From the NCBI GenBank assembly GCA_032622095.1, contig CP136063.1, positions 62,507,897 through 62,571,896 of the forward strand: a DNA stretch of 64,000 bases, written 5' to 3'. Position numbers and translations under genes: made by a program. This document shows positions 1 through 11,124 of the stretch, piece after piece. The stretch comes from Siphonodentalium dalli. Its lineage: Eukaryota; Mollusca; Scaphopoda; Gadilida; Siphonodentaliidae. How positions within the stretch are numbered: position 1 is the first letter of the stretch; each line of letters opens with the position of its first letter. The notes beneath the pieces are model-generated. The model saw nothing but the letters and a program-made list of their open reading frames with translations. It did no database searches and was not told the DNA's origin.

Positions 1-847
1 TCCACAGCTCCATCTGGTAGCTAGATTTAAATTTCTCATTTCAGAAAATATCTTCTGTTCTTTTGATATATGTGGTCATTTAAATCAGAACTGACACACA
101 TCATGCCTATTTTAATTTGCACAAATAGATGCTTCTTTGTGTTGTTGAGATGATCGATTATACATTCACGGAATTACTCATAATTACCCACAGCGCCATC
201 TGCTCTATATTTCAACATGGATAACATTGTGGGGTATATGTACAGGGGGGGTCGGCAAAAAGTTCCAGGGTACAAGTTCCTGGTGGGTGGGTGGTTCCGA
301 GCCCCGAAATACAATTTTTTCCAGTTTCATGCATTTTTTTGCCAAATGTCATCTTAGATACACATTATTGTAGTCAAATGGCTTAGAAATAAATAAACAT
401 ATGTCGAGCCAAGCGAAGATAGCACAACCCGTGTTTGGCTCGACGTTTAATACAGTCCTTAATTTCTATCATGGAGCATATCTCCTGGAACCAAGCCTGC
501 AAATAGCATGCCTGTCATTTGCAGAATGAGGTCCCCAGTGGGTGAATTTAGTGATGCTATCATGAACAGTGGGCTAGCTTCACCACATTCACCCTCTGGG
601 AACCTCATTCTGCTTAGGCCCTCGAGTAGGTGCCAATATCCCATAGTGATTTTGTAGTAAACAAATGCATGGTTTGTCTCCCAATTTGTTCACAAACAGA
701 GGACTTTGATGGCAAGCCAAGTTATATGACAGATACTTGTTTTTCTGTGTGAAGATGTGCATATCCCATGAAACAAAACTTTTCCTGGTATTTTGTTCAT
801 AGCAGAAATACTGTTCATGTGTAACAAACTAAAATGCTTGCACTCCA
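1..847. other. No recognisable gene (left edge)
   Basis: This stretch is AT-rich. Short open frames show no family resemblance. A short direct repeat around the word 'ggctcgac' lies near 393-443. I cannot support any gene here. Confidence 0.5.
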
Positions 848-1576
848 TCATTCTCTTTCATATTGGTTAGGTGATACACTGATGAAAGCGGTTTCATGTC
901 CTGGGTAACTGATGTAAACACAAAGGTCATTGATTGCATCAACCCCAATAACAGAAATTTCTCCATAATTTTTTCCAACACTTGTCACATTACAATTCTT
1001 GAGGGTTTCCAATATTGGTGAAACTGGCACAACAGCAAAATATTGTAGTTCATTGCTCTTTGAAAGCGAATGGAAACAACATCTTATATTATACATTATA
1101 ATAGTGCCAAATTTCAAATTCTTTCCATTTGTCAATCTTACAGCACAACTTATTCTGCGAGTGGCAGCACGATATACAGCAGATTGATAAATAGTTCCAT
1201 TCTTCATTAATCTTTGAAAATTATGAAAAATTATCTTTTTCTTTGGTTTCAGTTTTTGTTGAATATGCTCAGACAGGTAAGTTGGCGGATCAATTTCTTT
1301 CATCTTGTGTATTGCATAAACTCCAAGTGATCTCTCTTCCATCGGTTTCTTAATTTTTTTATGTGATGTCATTTCATTGTAAAAGGCATAATCTTGACAT
1401 CCAGGAATAAGTGATTTGGCTAATTTTGGAATTTTATAATAAACACTGACTGCAAATACAATCTGTATTTGAGCATATTGAGTGCCATGAAACAGAGTAC
1501 TCAAATCGTCACTTAGGTCTTCATAGAAAAGAACATGAGTGAGCCCACAGTCGCCCCAAGTCTGACACTTTGTCCC
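848..1576 (-). pseudogene. CACTA/Tnp2-like transposase, C-terminal fragment
   Basis: This minus-strand frame is open from 1576 to 848 (about 243 codons) and has no ATG start, so it is a fragment or an internal exon. Near its N-terminus it reads LTHVLFYEDLSDDL followed by LFHGTQYAQIQIV. That matches the 'SCFPFEDxN..L..LFHGTQ' stretch of animal Tnp2/EnSpm-type transposase-associated proteins, as I recall the family. The rest (an R..x..G..Y.S..Y motif, then a beta-rich tail) resembles the ORF at 50059-50565, so the two are likely relatives. The N-terminal transposase half is missing. It could be part of a spliced element gene. The family call rests on pattern memory. Confidence 0.5.
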
Positions 1577-1906
1577 CTATGTGTAGGAGGGCATGAAGGT
1601 TAGATGTTTCAAATCTAGATTCATATAAATCATCGAATTGGCAACAAAACTCTAATATTTTGCTCTTTGTCAACATCAACTGTCAAGTTCATTGTTGCAA
1701 TATTTATCTTCATCACATTTCATCTCAGATTGTTTTCTCTTTCTCCATGATGAAGTTCTTGGGATGGCTACTGATTCCACCATTTTGTGCAAAGAGTATG
1801 GCCCTCTTCTCTTCTGTGATTTTTCACCTTTATCCATGACGCCTGATATTCTGCAATATGCACAAATTTTAGTATTAATTTGCAATAAATTAAAATATGA
1901 TTTATT

Positions 1907-2360
1907 TTAACCCTTTCATGATGGGAGCTGCCCCCCTGGTGCAGCATTAACCCTTTGGAGAGTATCTATAACGTCATATACATGACGTCATGAGTAAATT
2001 TAACGTCAACATCATAGCAATAATTATTAACAAGTTCGGGTCAAAAGGGTCCAATAATTTGTTTTAATTTATGTGCATTTTTTGTTAACGTGTGTTATCA
2101 TAATCGATTGCACTTATACATTTGGGACATTATATTAATTAAAATAACTCCTGTACAAATCATTTATAAATCAGATGATTTATTGAAGTTATGTCTCCAT
2201 AAAATAACACTTCCTGAAACGACATACATGTCGTTCTACTCGCCAAAGGGTTAAGGATCCTGTGTCAGTGCATATATATGGGAGACTCGAATATATTAGA
2301 GAATGCTTTGGAACAGGATTTTCGCAAAATTTCAGGAAGCTGCAGCCACGAAAGGGTTAA
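1907..2360. mobile_element. TTAA-flanked (piggyBac-type) MITE, outer element
   Basis: The element starts TTAA-CCCTTTC (1907-1917) and ends GAAAGGG-TTAA (2350-2360), so it has CCCTTTC terminal inverted repeats and a TTAA target duplication, the hallmark of piggyBac-type transposition. It is interrupted by a second TTAA element at 1951-2250. Its interior ('ggtgcagcattaa', 'agagaatgc', 'aacaggatttt') matches elements at 47790-48036, 55554-55750 and 62666-62847. It has no coding capacity. Confidence 0.75.
1951..2250. mobile_element. TTAA-flanked MITE nested in the outer MITE
   Basis: TTAA (1947-1950) is followed by CCCTTTGGAGAGTA, and the right end reads TACTCGCCAAAGGG then TTAA (2251-2254). The 14-bp inverted termini differ at one base. 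It is a 300-bp non-coding element with internal ACGTCA-type palindromes. It sits at the 'gcagcaTTAA' site that is conserved inside other members of the outer family. Confidence 0.8.
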
Positions 2361-2707
2361 GGCCAATAACAAAAATATCCCCAACCCAATTTTTTGCCCC
2401 TCCCTCAGCTGCCTCCCTCGAAAATATAATTTAGTTGTAAAGCCAATAAAAAAAAAAAAATTCCGGCATATTGTGAGGGGGAAATCGGGTCGGCAAGAAG
2501 GTAGGCAAATTTTTAGCTCAACTTGACTTGATATATCTGGTGTGAGAGGTTATTCATACTAATCACCCTTGTGGATGTTATGCAATCCGTACCCAAACTG
2601 TAAGTATAAAAATATGATTACAAGGCCCATCTGTTGTTTACTTTTTGACCTCAGAGTTTTGAACTGAGGCCTTAAATGCAAATACAGATAACGAGAAGCA
2701 CTTTTTT

Positions 2708-3492
2708 ATACGCCCTTTTGAAAAAAAGGCCGTATTATAGTATTGGTCTGTCCGTCAGGGCGTCCGGGCGGGCGTCCGTTAACCTGTTGTCCGGATGATA
2801 ACTTTAGTTAGAGTGAACCAAAATTAGTAAAATTTGGTATGTGGGTTTATTAGCCAAAAAGTAAGTTCAAGTTCGAATTTGGGTTCCGCCCGCCAATTTT
2901 CACCGGAGTTATGCCCCTTATTTAACGTTTTTTGACTTAGAAAATCCTTGAAATTTGTTGTCCGGATGATAACTTTAGTATAGTTTATCGGAATGAATCC
3001 AAATTTGGTATATTACTTTCTCCCACCAAAACACAGGTCAAGTTCGAACTTGGGTTCTGTCCGACCATTTTTGGCAGAGTTATGCCCCTTTTTCAACTCA
3101 GAAAATTCAGTTTTCCTTATGTTTTTTGGTTTCCGGATGATAACTCAATTTTGGAATGTTTATACGCAAAACCCGTTTTTTGTGGATTACATATGTCGAA
3201 ATACAGCTCAAGTCCGAATTTCGTTTTAATCCGATAATGTTTGCGAGAGTTATGGCCCCTTTTTTGACGTAATTTGACTTAGAAAATCCCTGAAATTTGT
3301 TGTCCGGATGATAACTTTAGTTAGAATGAACCGATTTCAATCAAATTTGGTATGTGGGTTTATTAGGATAAAAGACAGGTCAAGTTCAAATTTGAGTTCA
3401 GTCCGCCAATTTTTACCAGAGTTATGCCCCTTTTTTACCAGTTTCCGCCGACCCAAGAGAGGGCGTATATTGCACGCCCAGCGTAGCTCTTG
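2708..3492 (+). mobile_element. Helentron/HINE-like non-autonomous element inserted at T|T (A only)
   Basis: Comparison with the empty site in A' (near 23727) defines the insertion. It begins ATACGCCC and ends ..GTAGCTCTTG, with TT on both sides (2706-2707 and 3493-3494). It contains gtccg-type motifs near the left end and several repeats of the 'ccggatgataactttag...gagttatgcccc' block. Insertion between T and T, a short simple-sequence core and no coding capacity fit Helentron-associated elements. The class call is an inference. Confidence 0.6.
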
Positions 3493-4004
3493 TTCACAAA
3501 TAGATTGAAAGACATTTGGTAGTCACACAAAAGTATTACATAACGTTAACCACATATGATGTAGCAGTGATGGTCAATGTGTTTATCCTGTGTATTCTTG
3601 ATCATTTGTATATGTATTGAAGAAGACCGAAAATCAAAAACATTGCAATTTTTATCACAAAATGTCTTGCACAGACAGGTACAGACAACAATTTAAAAGA
3701 TGAAGTATCGAACGTTTTTTTTTTAATTAGTATTTGGAGCCTTCCTCATTCTGATAAAATGTATTGTTGATGATTGTTAAATCCTGGGCCCAGTTAAAAT
3801 ACTCAAGTCTATCTGAACAATTTTACCCATTGATGGGTATAAGGTGGCATTACTTCAGCCAACACTATGTCCAACTTTGTTGATTGTCTGCATCTGGTAG
3901 GAGTCGGTCTATTTGAAGTCTTATATTCGTGAGAGCTGTTTGGGAAATATATCATGAGCTTATTTAAAGCATGATAGAATGTAAATTCTGGTATAATTAT
4001 TTAA

Positions 4005-4388
4005 CCCTTTACCCAACAGAACGGCCCTGTGCCAATGCATTCTCTTATATATGCGAGTCGACCATAGGTCGCCTCGCATATATAAGAGAATGCATTGGCT
4101 TAACACATTAAAAATTGTTAAAGAATGTAAGAAAAATTGGTAAAAAGTGTTAAAAAAAGATTTTTTTTAGGCCAATGCATTCTCTTATATATGCGAGGCG
4201 ACCTATGGTCGACTCGCATATATAAGAGAATGCATTGGCACAGGGCATAACTGTAACTATCACAATGTGGTCAAGGAGCCGGTTCCAATGATATCCATAT
4301 TTGTATGGTTCTATTGAGACAGACCGAAGATATTTTAGGCTGTTGAAGCTTTATTTGGCCGGTTTTGGCCGGTTTGTTGGGTAAAGGG
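4005..4388. mobile_element. TTAA MITE with two palindromic modules (family B)
   Basis: TTAA-CCCTTTACCCAACA (4001-4018) and TGTTGGGTAAAGGG-TTAA (4375-4392) give perfect 14-bp inverted termini with a TTAA duplication. Inside are two near-perfect ~68-bp palindromes (4031-4100 and 4172-4240), each built from GCCAATGCATTCTCTTATATATGCGAG-type arms and lying in opposite order. A 38-bp direct repeat starting 'agcatgatagaatg' lies on both sides of the element. Relatives are at 24211-24595 and 38441-38832. Confidence 0.85.
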
Positions 4389-5382
4389 TTAAAGCATGAT
4401 AGAATGTAAATGCTGGTATAATTATGAACTGTCACCTTTAGATGTCTCCTAGGTAAGGAAGGCATTGATGTGAGTTGTTTGCTCAGCAATTTTTAAGTAG
4501 ACAAATCCTTATATTTTCTCAGGTTGCATAAAATGCTAGGAAAGTTTTGAAAAGTTAAACTTTGTTGTCATGGAGTTTAAGCTTGCAGCTCCTTGGTTGG
4601 CCTGTGGATCCTGAACTTGTGATCAATCTTACTCATTTGAAAAATAAACAACCATTTTTCTATAAAAATAAAAAATTGGCCAGGACTGCCCTGACGAATT
4701 TGCGAAATGTTAACATGCTTCAAAATCACTTTTTCTGAGAATAACATAGGTGCATTGCTTGCATAAAACTTGTCACTAAACAGCAATAAATACGATAAAA
4801 CTGATACAAACACGGCTACATAGAAATAACGGACGTATTTTGTGGAAGAAGAACTAGATTGGCATTTTTGAATACTTTGATTGTTTTGCTCAAATACACC
4901 ATTGAAATTTGCACATTCGTATGTTAAACTATTGTGATATATTTGTTGATGTTTGTTATTTCCTTGTATATATCATTATTAATTGCAAATAACACATTTA
5001 TAAATTAGACACCGATTATTATGAAAACCAAATTGAATTAGTGTCAAAGGTTTCAAAACCCATGTTCCCAAAATCTGACAAATCATTAAAACCCCAAAAA
5101 GAAATGTGGAACATAATCGGCAAACGAATGAACTAAGTGATTATTGACACCTCATGCAAGTACCCCTGAAAACAATTTCTTCCCATTACAACAGCACTGA
5201 AAGCATTATTGACTCCAGGTTTTATTCTGTCTACCATATGCTCATATCCATATTCACATAGCCCTATACATGCCTTTTCTATAACTCCTGCTTTGATGTA
5301 CCTTTCATGGTTAATTCTATTCATTTTACCTTTATCATATTGTTCTATAGTCACACAAGGTCATACAATACTAAAGGTTATT

Positions 5383-5805
5383 ATGCCCCCGATCTCCGAT
5401 GGAGATTTGGGGGTATATAGTGGAGCCCTCCGTCCGTCCGTCCGTCCGTCCTTCCGTCCGTCCGTCCTTCCGTCCGTACGAACGTTTCAACTCATAACTT
5501 TGGTTTCGCTAACTCAATTCAGTTAATCTTTGGTATGCTAATAGACCAGCCGGGGGGACAATATTTCCCCATAGCCGTGGTTTCGTCCGCCCATTTTTTC
5601 CAGAGTTACGCCCCTTTTTGGACTTAGAAAATTCAGGTTTTCTGCTACTTTTTTTGGTTTCCAGATGATAACTTGATTTTGGATTGTTTACTCATGAATA
5701 ACATAACTTTACAAAGTGCCATTTAATAAGCATTTGCACAAAAATAAGAAAAATCCTCTCTGATTGTACAGTCGGGGGCGTTACCTCCGCCTAGCGGTGC
5801 ACTTG
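5383..5805 (+). mobile_element. Helentron/HINE-like element with gtccgtcc core, at T|T (A only)
   Basis: The empty site at 25585-25592 in A' defines the insertion. It starts ATGCCCCCGATC and ends GTGCACTTG, with TT on each side (5381-5382 and 5806-5807). The first 30 bases fold into a hairpin (CCCCCGATCTCC with GGAGATTTGGGGG). A gtcc microsatellite follows at about 5430-5475. This is the second polymorphic insertion of this general design in block A. Confidence 0.65.
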
Positions 5806-5814
5806 TTTATATAA

Positions 5815-6259
5815 CACTAGCCGATGAGCCAGACGTTGTCCGGGCTATTCAAAAACCAAATTTCAAGTCGATAGCTCTACCCGTTTCCGAGATCTGGTCT
5901 GCGCGAAGCTGGCATCGCACGGGATCGGCGACCCGATAAAATTCGCATCCGGGGCAAGATACATTCACATAGCAAATTTCAAGTCGATAGCTCCACCGTT
6001 TCCGAGATCTGGTCTGCGCATGCGCGAAGCTGGCGTCGCACGGGCTCGGCGACCCGATAAAATTCGTATTCAGGGCAAAATACATTCACATACCAAATTT
6101 CAAGTCGATAGCTCCACCCGTTTCCGAGATCTCGTCTGCGCATGCGCTGCACGGGCGTCGCACAGGCTCGCCAATACGACAACGACCACCGCCTGGTCCA
6201 ACTACACACACGTACCAAGTTTCGTCCCGATCGGTCGAGAATCGTAGATTTGTATTAAT

Positions 6260-6293
<34 letters not shown>

Positions 6294-6300
6294 GGTCTTC
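5815..6300 (+). repeat. ~120-bp unit repeated three times with gacagaca tail
   Basis: The unit containing 'aaatttcaagtcgatagctc', 'tttccgagatctggtctgcgc' and 'cgacccgataaaattcg' occurs at about 5858, 5974 and 6096. It is followed by a 'gacagacagacaaacagacag' simple tail. The same array is present at 25603-26090. Overlapping open frames here come from the repeats and are unlikely to be genes. Confidence 0.7.
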
Positions 6301-8730
6301 AAAATATATATGAGATAATATAATTCACACATTTCAATATAATATAAGCATTTCTCAAACAAAAGAATGTATTGTCTCGTTCTTCTGATAGAAGTCTGAT
6401 GGATACGTTCTAGAATATTCATATCATGATACCAGATGGTGTGGTGAATCCCGAATAGGTCAGTCACGATCAGCGATGAATTGCCAAATAATGAGGTGGG
6501 TGGACGGTCCCCGAGTGAGAATGTCGCACAGGAAATTCAGTCACAGTTGAATCACACAGAATGGCCTCTATCACTGCGTGATACACACCCCCGCCTCCCC
6601 GTGTGGGCCCAGGGTAGAATATGCTTACCGCCCCACTGCTAGGGGTAAAAATCCCCTAATGTGGCACCCTGTTTGCCGTGGGGTGCATCCCGTGATGGTG
6701 TGGTGTAGGAGTCCTGGATGTACTAGGGTGGTTGTATCACGTGAGGCGTCGACCTGCGGATATGACTTAGCTCATGGTCCTCTTTGGTCCAACATCTCTT
6801 CAAGACGGGTGGTTGAGTTGACCCAGCTCAATCAATCGGCTAGTCAGGCCTCTCCACAGTGTTTCAGATTCATTTTGTTATATGTCGTATTGCTCGTCTG
6901 ATGTTTGAAGTATTGTTTTCAGTTTTAATTCATTTTCATCTGAACTGGACAAATTAAATGGGTGGATGGCGTTCCCCCGACGAAAAAGGTGGGGGACAGC
7001 GTTCCCCCTGCAATTCATCGCTGGTCACGATACGGGTAGCCAATATCCCGATGTACAAATACTTGAAAAGTATAGATGGATGAGTTTTCAGTAGTCTGAA
7101 ACTGGGCTTGTATGGACGTACAGAGAGCTATGAAATGCATATTGATGTTGGAGGATGAGAACTGAGTATTGTCTGAGTGGCATGTAGATATCATTAGTCA
7201 CCAAACCATCCAGAGGATGGCCGGGATCCTCAAAAGTATAACTCAGCAAAATGTATCATACTCAAGTAATATAGTTTATGCCCTGAGAAGATGGCTAAAT
7301 AAATATTCTGTGATTACATAATATTGAGCCCAAGGAGGGATTTGCTAGTTCACAAGACATGAGACAATTTCTTGTTCAATGGCTGTTTAATTATCTTCAT
7401 TAATCAGCCGAAATAATAAAATTGTGAAGGTGGGGACCAAAAAAGGGCCCCATACAAGTCAAACAAGATTAACAAATGTAATAAAACATCATAACACATG
7501 AGAATAACAAAACTTAACAAAATAACCATACTGGGCGGGAGGGAGGGTCAAGAAACCATTACCGATGCCGAGATGTGTATGAATTACTAATATAATATTT
7601 TAAACTACATAACTTTTGAATAACCTTCCCACGTCCAGAGAGAGATCTTACTGGTTTGCTAAATGGCAACTGATAAGGAAGGCCGCTCACTTGACCAAAA
7701 GTATAAATTACATTACGTACAGTCTCCACCAAAACTGACTGCAGGCAATCATGAAACCGATCGCCAGATCTTCTCAAACATAAAAATGCTTATATATAAC
7801 CTGCTATTGTATTAATAGTCTTATAAATATTACCATTAATCAGTATTAAAGTGTCGTATTATAGTGGCAGCATCAATAGATGTCCCCGCAAGTATGCATT
7901 TATAATATTGATAAGTTTGATTTAATTTAACCGAAAGGTTTAAAATTATTTGATTAATTTTTAAACCCTGTCATTTTTTTATATATAAACAAGACTAATA
8001 ATTGAATTTTGATCATCTTATCAAACTATTAACATATAACTTAAACTGGATCAAACCCGGTAATATAGCTTAAATACTTTAACTTTTACACTAAATCATT
8101 TTTATTAAACTGGTTCCAAAATTGGTAATACCGTTTAAAATCGTTGTAATTAAAATAAAATTTGACATTTTTATTAACATATAAATTTGTTCCTAATATA
8201 ACAACCTGATTTCTAAAAAAAAACTATAAATTTTTAGTAAATTTGAAAAAAATGGGCAGCATTTACCATATGAGCCAGGAGTAATTTTTGTAGGTTCATC
8301 TCTTGTGGTATTACTACAAAATTTCATGAGATACGAGAGAAATATATTCCCGCTTATTACTGGGATTTCCAAATCTGAGCAAATTTTATGGGCTCATTGC
8401 ATTGGAAAATTTGAGCGTCTGTCTTAAAAACGCTTGTGTGTGTACCTGAAGCTATCTTTAAGGGAATATTGGAGATAAATACAATCAGGGTTTGTAAATA
8501 TGCAAGTGTACAATTATACATGTACATACTAAGTACATGTAATACTTCAAGCAATATACCCGACATTATAGTATTCGCAGATAAGCATGCCATATGGCTT
8601 GACATAATACAAATTTACTTGTCTGTCATGGTAACACGCACATGTGGATTTACAGGTAGAGACATGTCTGAAGGCGAAACTTAATTAACTGCTGTCATAG
8701 TGTCAGCCGCGCCTCCGGTACTCTTTGGTG
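6300..8730. other. Unannotated remainder of block A
   Basis: No family could be recognised in either strand. The part from about 7800 to 8260 is strongly AT-rich with repeated 'aaactggatcaaacc / aaactggttccaaaa' words. Small frames (for example 6578-6901 and 8436-8684) recur in A' only because the DNA is duplicated. The last 25 bases (8706-8730) match the beginning of a degenerate element that continues beyond 28518 in A'. Confidence 0.5.
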
Positions 8731-8792
8731 TGTATAAATGAAATCCTTTTCTATCTACTGTCTGACACAGCAGAACCACAATGCTGGTCGGC
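8731..8792 (-). repeat. Inverted PLE terminal segment at the array's left edge
   Basis: These 62 bases are the exact reverse complement of the segment 'gccgaccagcattgtgg...ggatttcatttataca' found inside each tandem unit (for example about 10276-10337). They match the tandem-unit version ('ttctgctg', 'cagtag') rather than the full-length version ('ttcgctg', 'caatag'). The piece joins block A on its left and the first tandem unit on its right. Confidence 0.85.
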
Positions 8793-11124
8793 ACTTATCC
8801 ACATATGACACACGGCTCAACTGCAGACTCTCTTCAGTCTTGAGATAGACTCGGCTTTCGACAGACCCTATTCTAATCTTGCCAGCCAACTATGACATGT
8901 GGTTCATTCCACACTGTTCTCTCGCTTCGGCGATCGAGGTTTGAGCTGAGGTGATTCCCCCGACAGGGGCGTTTGTTTGTCGGAGTGGTGTACCCACTCC
9001 TCGCATTACAGTACTCTAATGCTGCCAGCCAACTATGACAAGTGGTTATTCCACTTTGTTCTCTCGCTACGGCGATCGAGGTTTGAGCTGTGACAGGGCG
9101 TTTGTCTGTCCGAGTGGCATACCCACTCCTCGCATTACAGCGACTGAGGGGCATAAACAAAGAACACTGAGTAGCTCGAGCGTTACATCAGAAACAAAAA
9201 GAATTGTAGAGCCAAGCAACAACATGAGAAAGTAATATCTCGCTCCAGTTGGTACAACTCGCCTGAACACAAATTAGATCAGGCTATGGAGTTGATACGG
9301 AATTTCTCCTACCACCCTCTATCTAATGATGAGATTATGGTTCTGGGCTTGGGCCTCACCTCACACCAACGTCTAAGATATACAGAATTGGTATATTGCA
9401 AGACTGAACGTTTTTTGAGCGCAGTTTCCTTGCACAATAATCAAGGATATTGACACAGCCGATAATCCACTTTATGGGTGTCCAGACACTTATCAAACAG
9501 ATTCGGGCGCACTCCTTTGTCACAGCAGGGCATTGTCCGATGCCGAGCGCTATGCGATTAGATTGCGCCCTACACGTATGGCGTCGATCCCCTAACACGG
9601 TAATTGATACCAAATGTCGCTACGATCAAACAAGCTTGATCATGGGGCATCTTGACTGCCATGGCACATCTATGCCGATATCACAGCCGTGCCAGCAAAT
9701 GCGCATCAATCATAGGAATTTTCCTATGTCTGGCTGTTGGCATATTTTGAGATCCAGCACATCAATGCGGTATTAATTGGTTCTTTGATTCCCTTACATA
9801 ATACCCTACATAGGTCTCCCCAGAATTAATTCTGGCTACCCGGGATTATGGTTTAACGCAGACTTAGCCATCCGTGGTTTATTTACATGGGTATCAAACA
9901 TGTACACCTGCACATCTATACCAAGCTGTCTACCGCACAAGGTCAACAATTGAACCATATCCTTGTTACATATACAGGCACAATGTGCACCAAGGCTGCA
10001 TGCACTATTCTTATGTGACGTTAAAGTCGAGCTAGTGTTGAAGTATCGGGCCTTCCTCACCTGAATAGCACGAGGCAGCATGTTCGAATGCACTCGCACT
10101 CACGCGTCGTACAGACCCGATTGACCTGCATCCCTGATGAGACGAAGGTCATTAAACATATCTGTCGAAACAATAAATGGACCCATGATAACACTTATGG
10201 TTATACATGTTCTGCTCGTTTGAATATTTGCCCTATATACGAGCTCAAAGCGATATGGCCATTTTATTGTCGGGTGCCGACCAGCATTGTGGTTCTGCTG
10301 TGTCAGACAGTAGATAGAAAAGGATTTCATTTATACACACTATTGATCTTCCTCCGAAGTCCCTTCTGTGTATCATATGGTTCACCATGTTGATCTCTAT
10401 TCGTTTAAGCAGTGGAGCCGATGCTATTCGGCACTCGTCCCGTATATGGGCCATGTCGCTAGAGATTTTAGAAATAAGGGCGGAATCAACTATACTCTGA
10501 TTCCACTAACTGAGCACGGAATCAACTATATACTGATTCCACTAACTGAGCACAGAGCATGCTTTGCATATCCATATGCACTATGTTATCCTTTGGAGAA
10601 CCATACTGAGATACCCGCTGACAACACGGGTCACAAAACGGAAAATGGAGGAACCACAAAGGCAACAGGCCTCAATAAACTCATGAAACTCATTGTTATT
10701 TGTCAGTTGTGACACGATAACTGCTATACATGTACACCACATTCGTGGCTTGTTTCGGTTGACATTAAATGGATTTTAATGTATTTTCTTCTTATCGCTG
10801 GTGACTTCGAACATCCGACTTTACCACGCTAGGTTTTAATTACCTACCCGGGTTACATCCACACACCGATTGATCAGATATATGTGGCCAAATCGACTAC
10901 TGCGGGAGCTCATAAGGCCAATAGTAATTATTATTTAATTAAATAATAACTGTTACTATCTAATATGCACCTAAAACTCGGTCTCTCTTGCATATAGAGA
11001 TACATCACCGATAGGACCTCAGTGGTACAGCATTTGCATCGGCTCCATGCGACTGGTGTCAATTAAATTGATAGCCACTCCCACTACTAAGCACCCATCG
11101 CCCATTGGATCTGAATGCGTGTTT
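8793..11124 (+). mobile_element. Deleted Penelope-like unit 1 (2,332 bp)
   Basis: The unit holds the 5' flank and the first ~85 codons' worth of PLE reverse transcriptase sequence in decayed form. At about 9421 it jumps straight to the PLE 3' flank ('ccttgcacaat...gtccagacac'). Against the full-length copy this removes roughly 20204-21935. The 5' part includes an internal duplication of about 145 bp ('gccagccaactatgac...cattacag'). A 35-bp direct repeat ('ggaatcaactata..ctgattccactaactgagcac') lies near 10474-10555. Its open frames are shadows of non-coding repeat. Confidence 0.85.
10116..10185 (+). ncRNA. Candidate hammerhead-ribozyme core in the PLE unit
   Basis: CTGATGA (10134-10140) is followed by a possible helix II (GACG...TGTC, with G and C next to the core as in hammerheads) and then GAAA (10167-10170). 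The same core is repeated in every tandem unit and at 22560-22596 in the full-length copy. PLE terminal repeats are known to carry hammerhead motifs. Against it, I could not find a clean helix I partner or an unambiguous cleavage site, so this remains a candidate. Confidence 0.3.

Larger units (their letters stand above)
2461..8730. repeat. Block A of a large direct duplication (A/A')
   Basis: From 'ttccggcata' (2461) to 'ctctttggtg' (8730) this segment recurs at 23501-28518 in the same orientation with only scattered substitutions and small indels. A carries two insertions that A' lacks (2708-3492 and 5383-5805). A' lacks about 36 bp at the left end of the MITE at 4005. On the right, A runs into the PLE array, while A' continues into the ORF region at 28519. 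No conserved coding region is visible inside the block. Confidence 0.9.

Noticed and set aside
5209-5526. ORF of 105 aa with PSVRPSFRPSVLPSVR
   Set aside because: This is a translation of the gtccgtcc microsatellite of a Helentron-like insertion. It is absent as such in A', where the insertion is missing.
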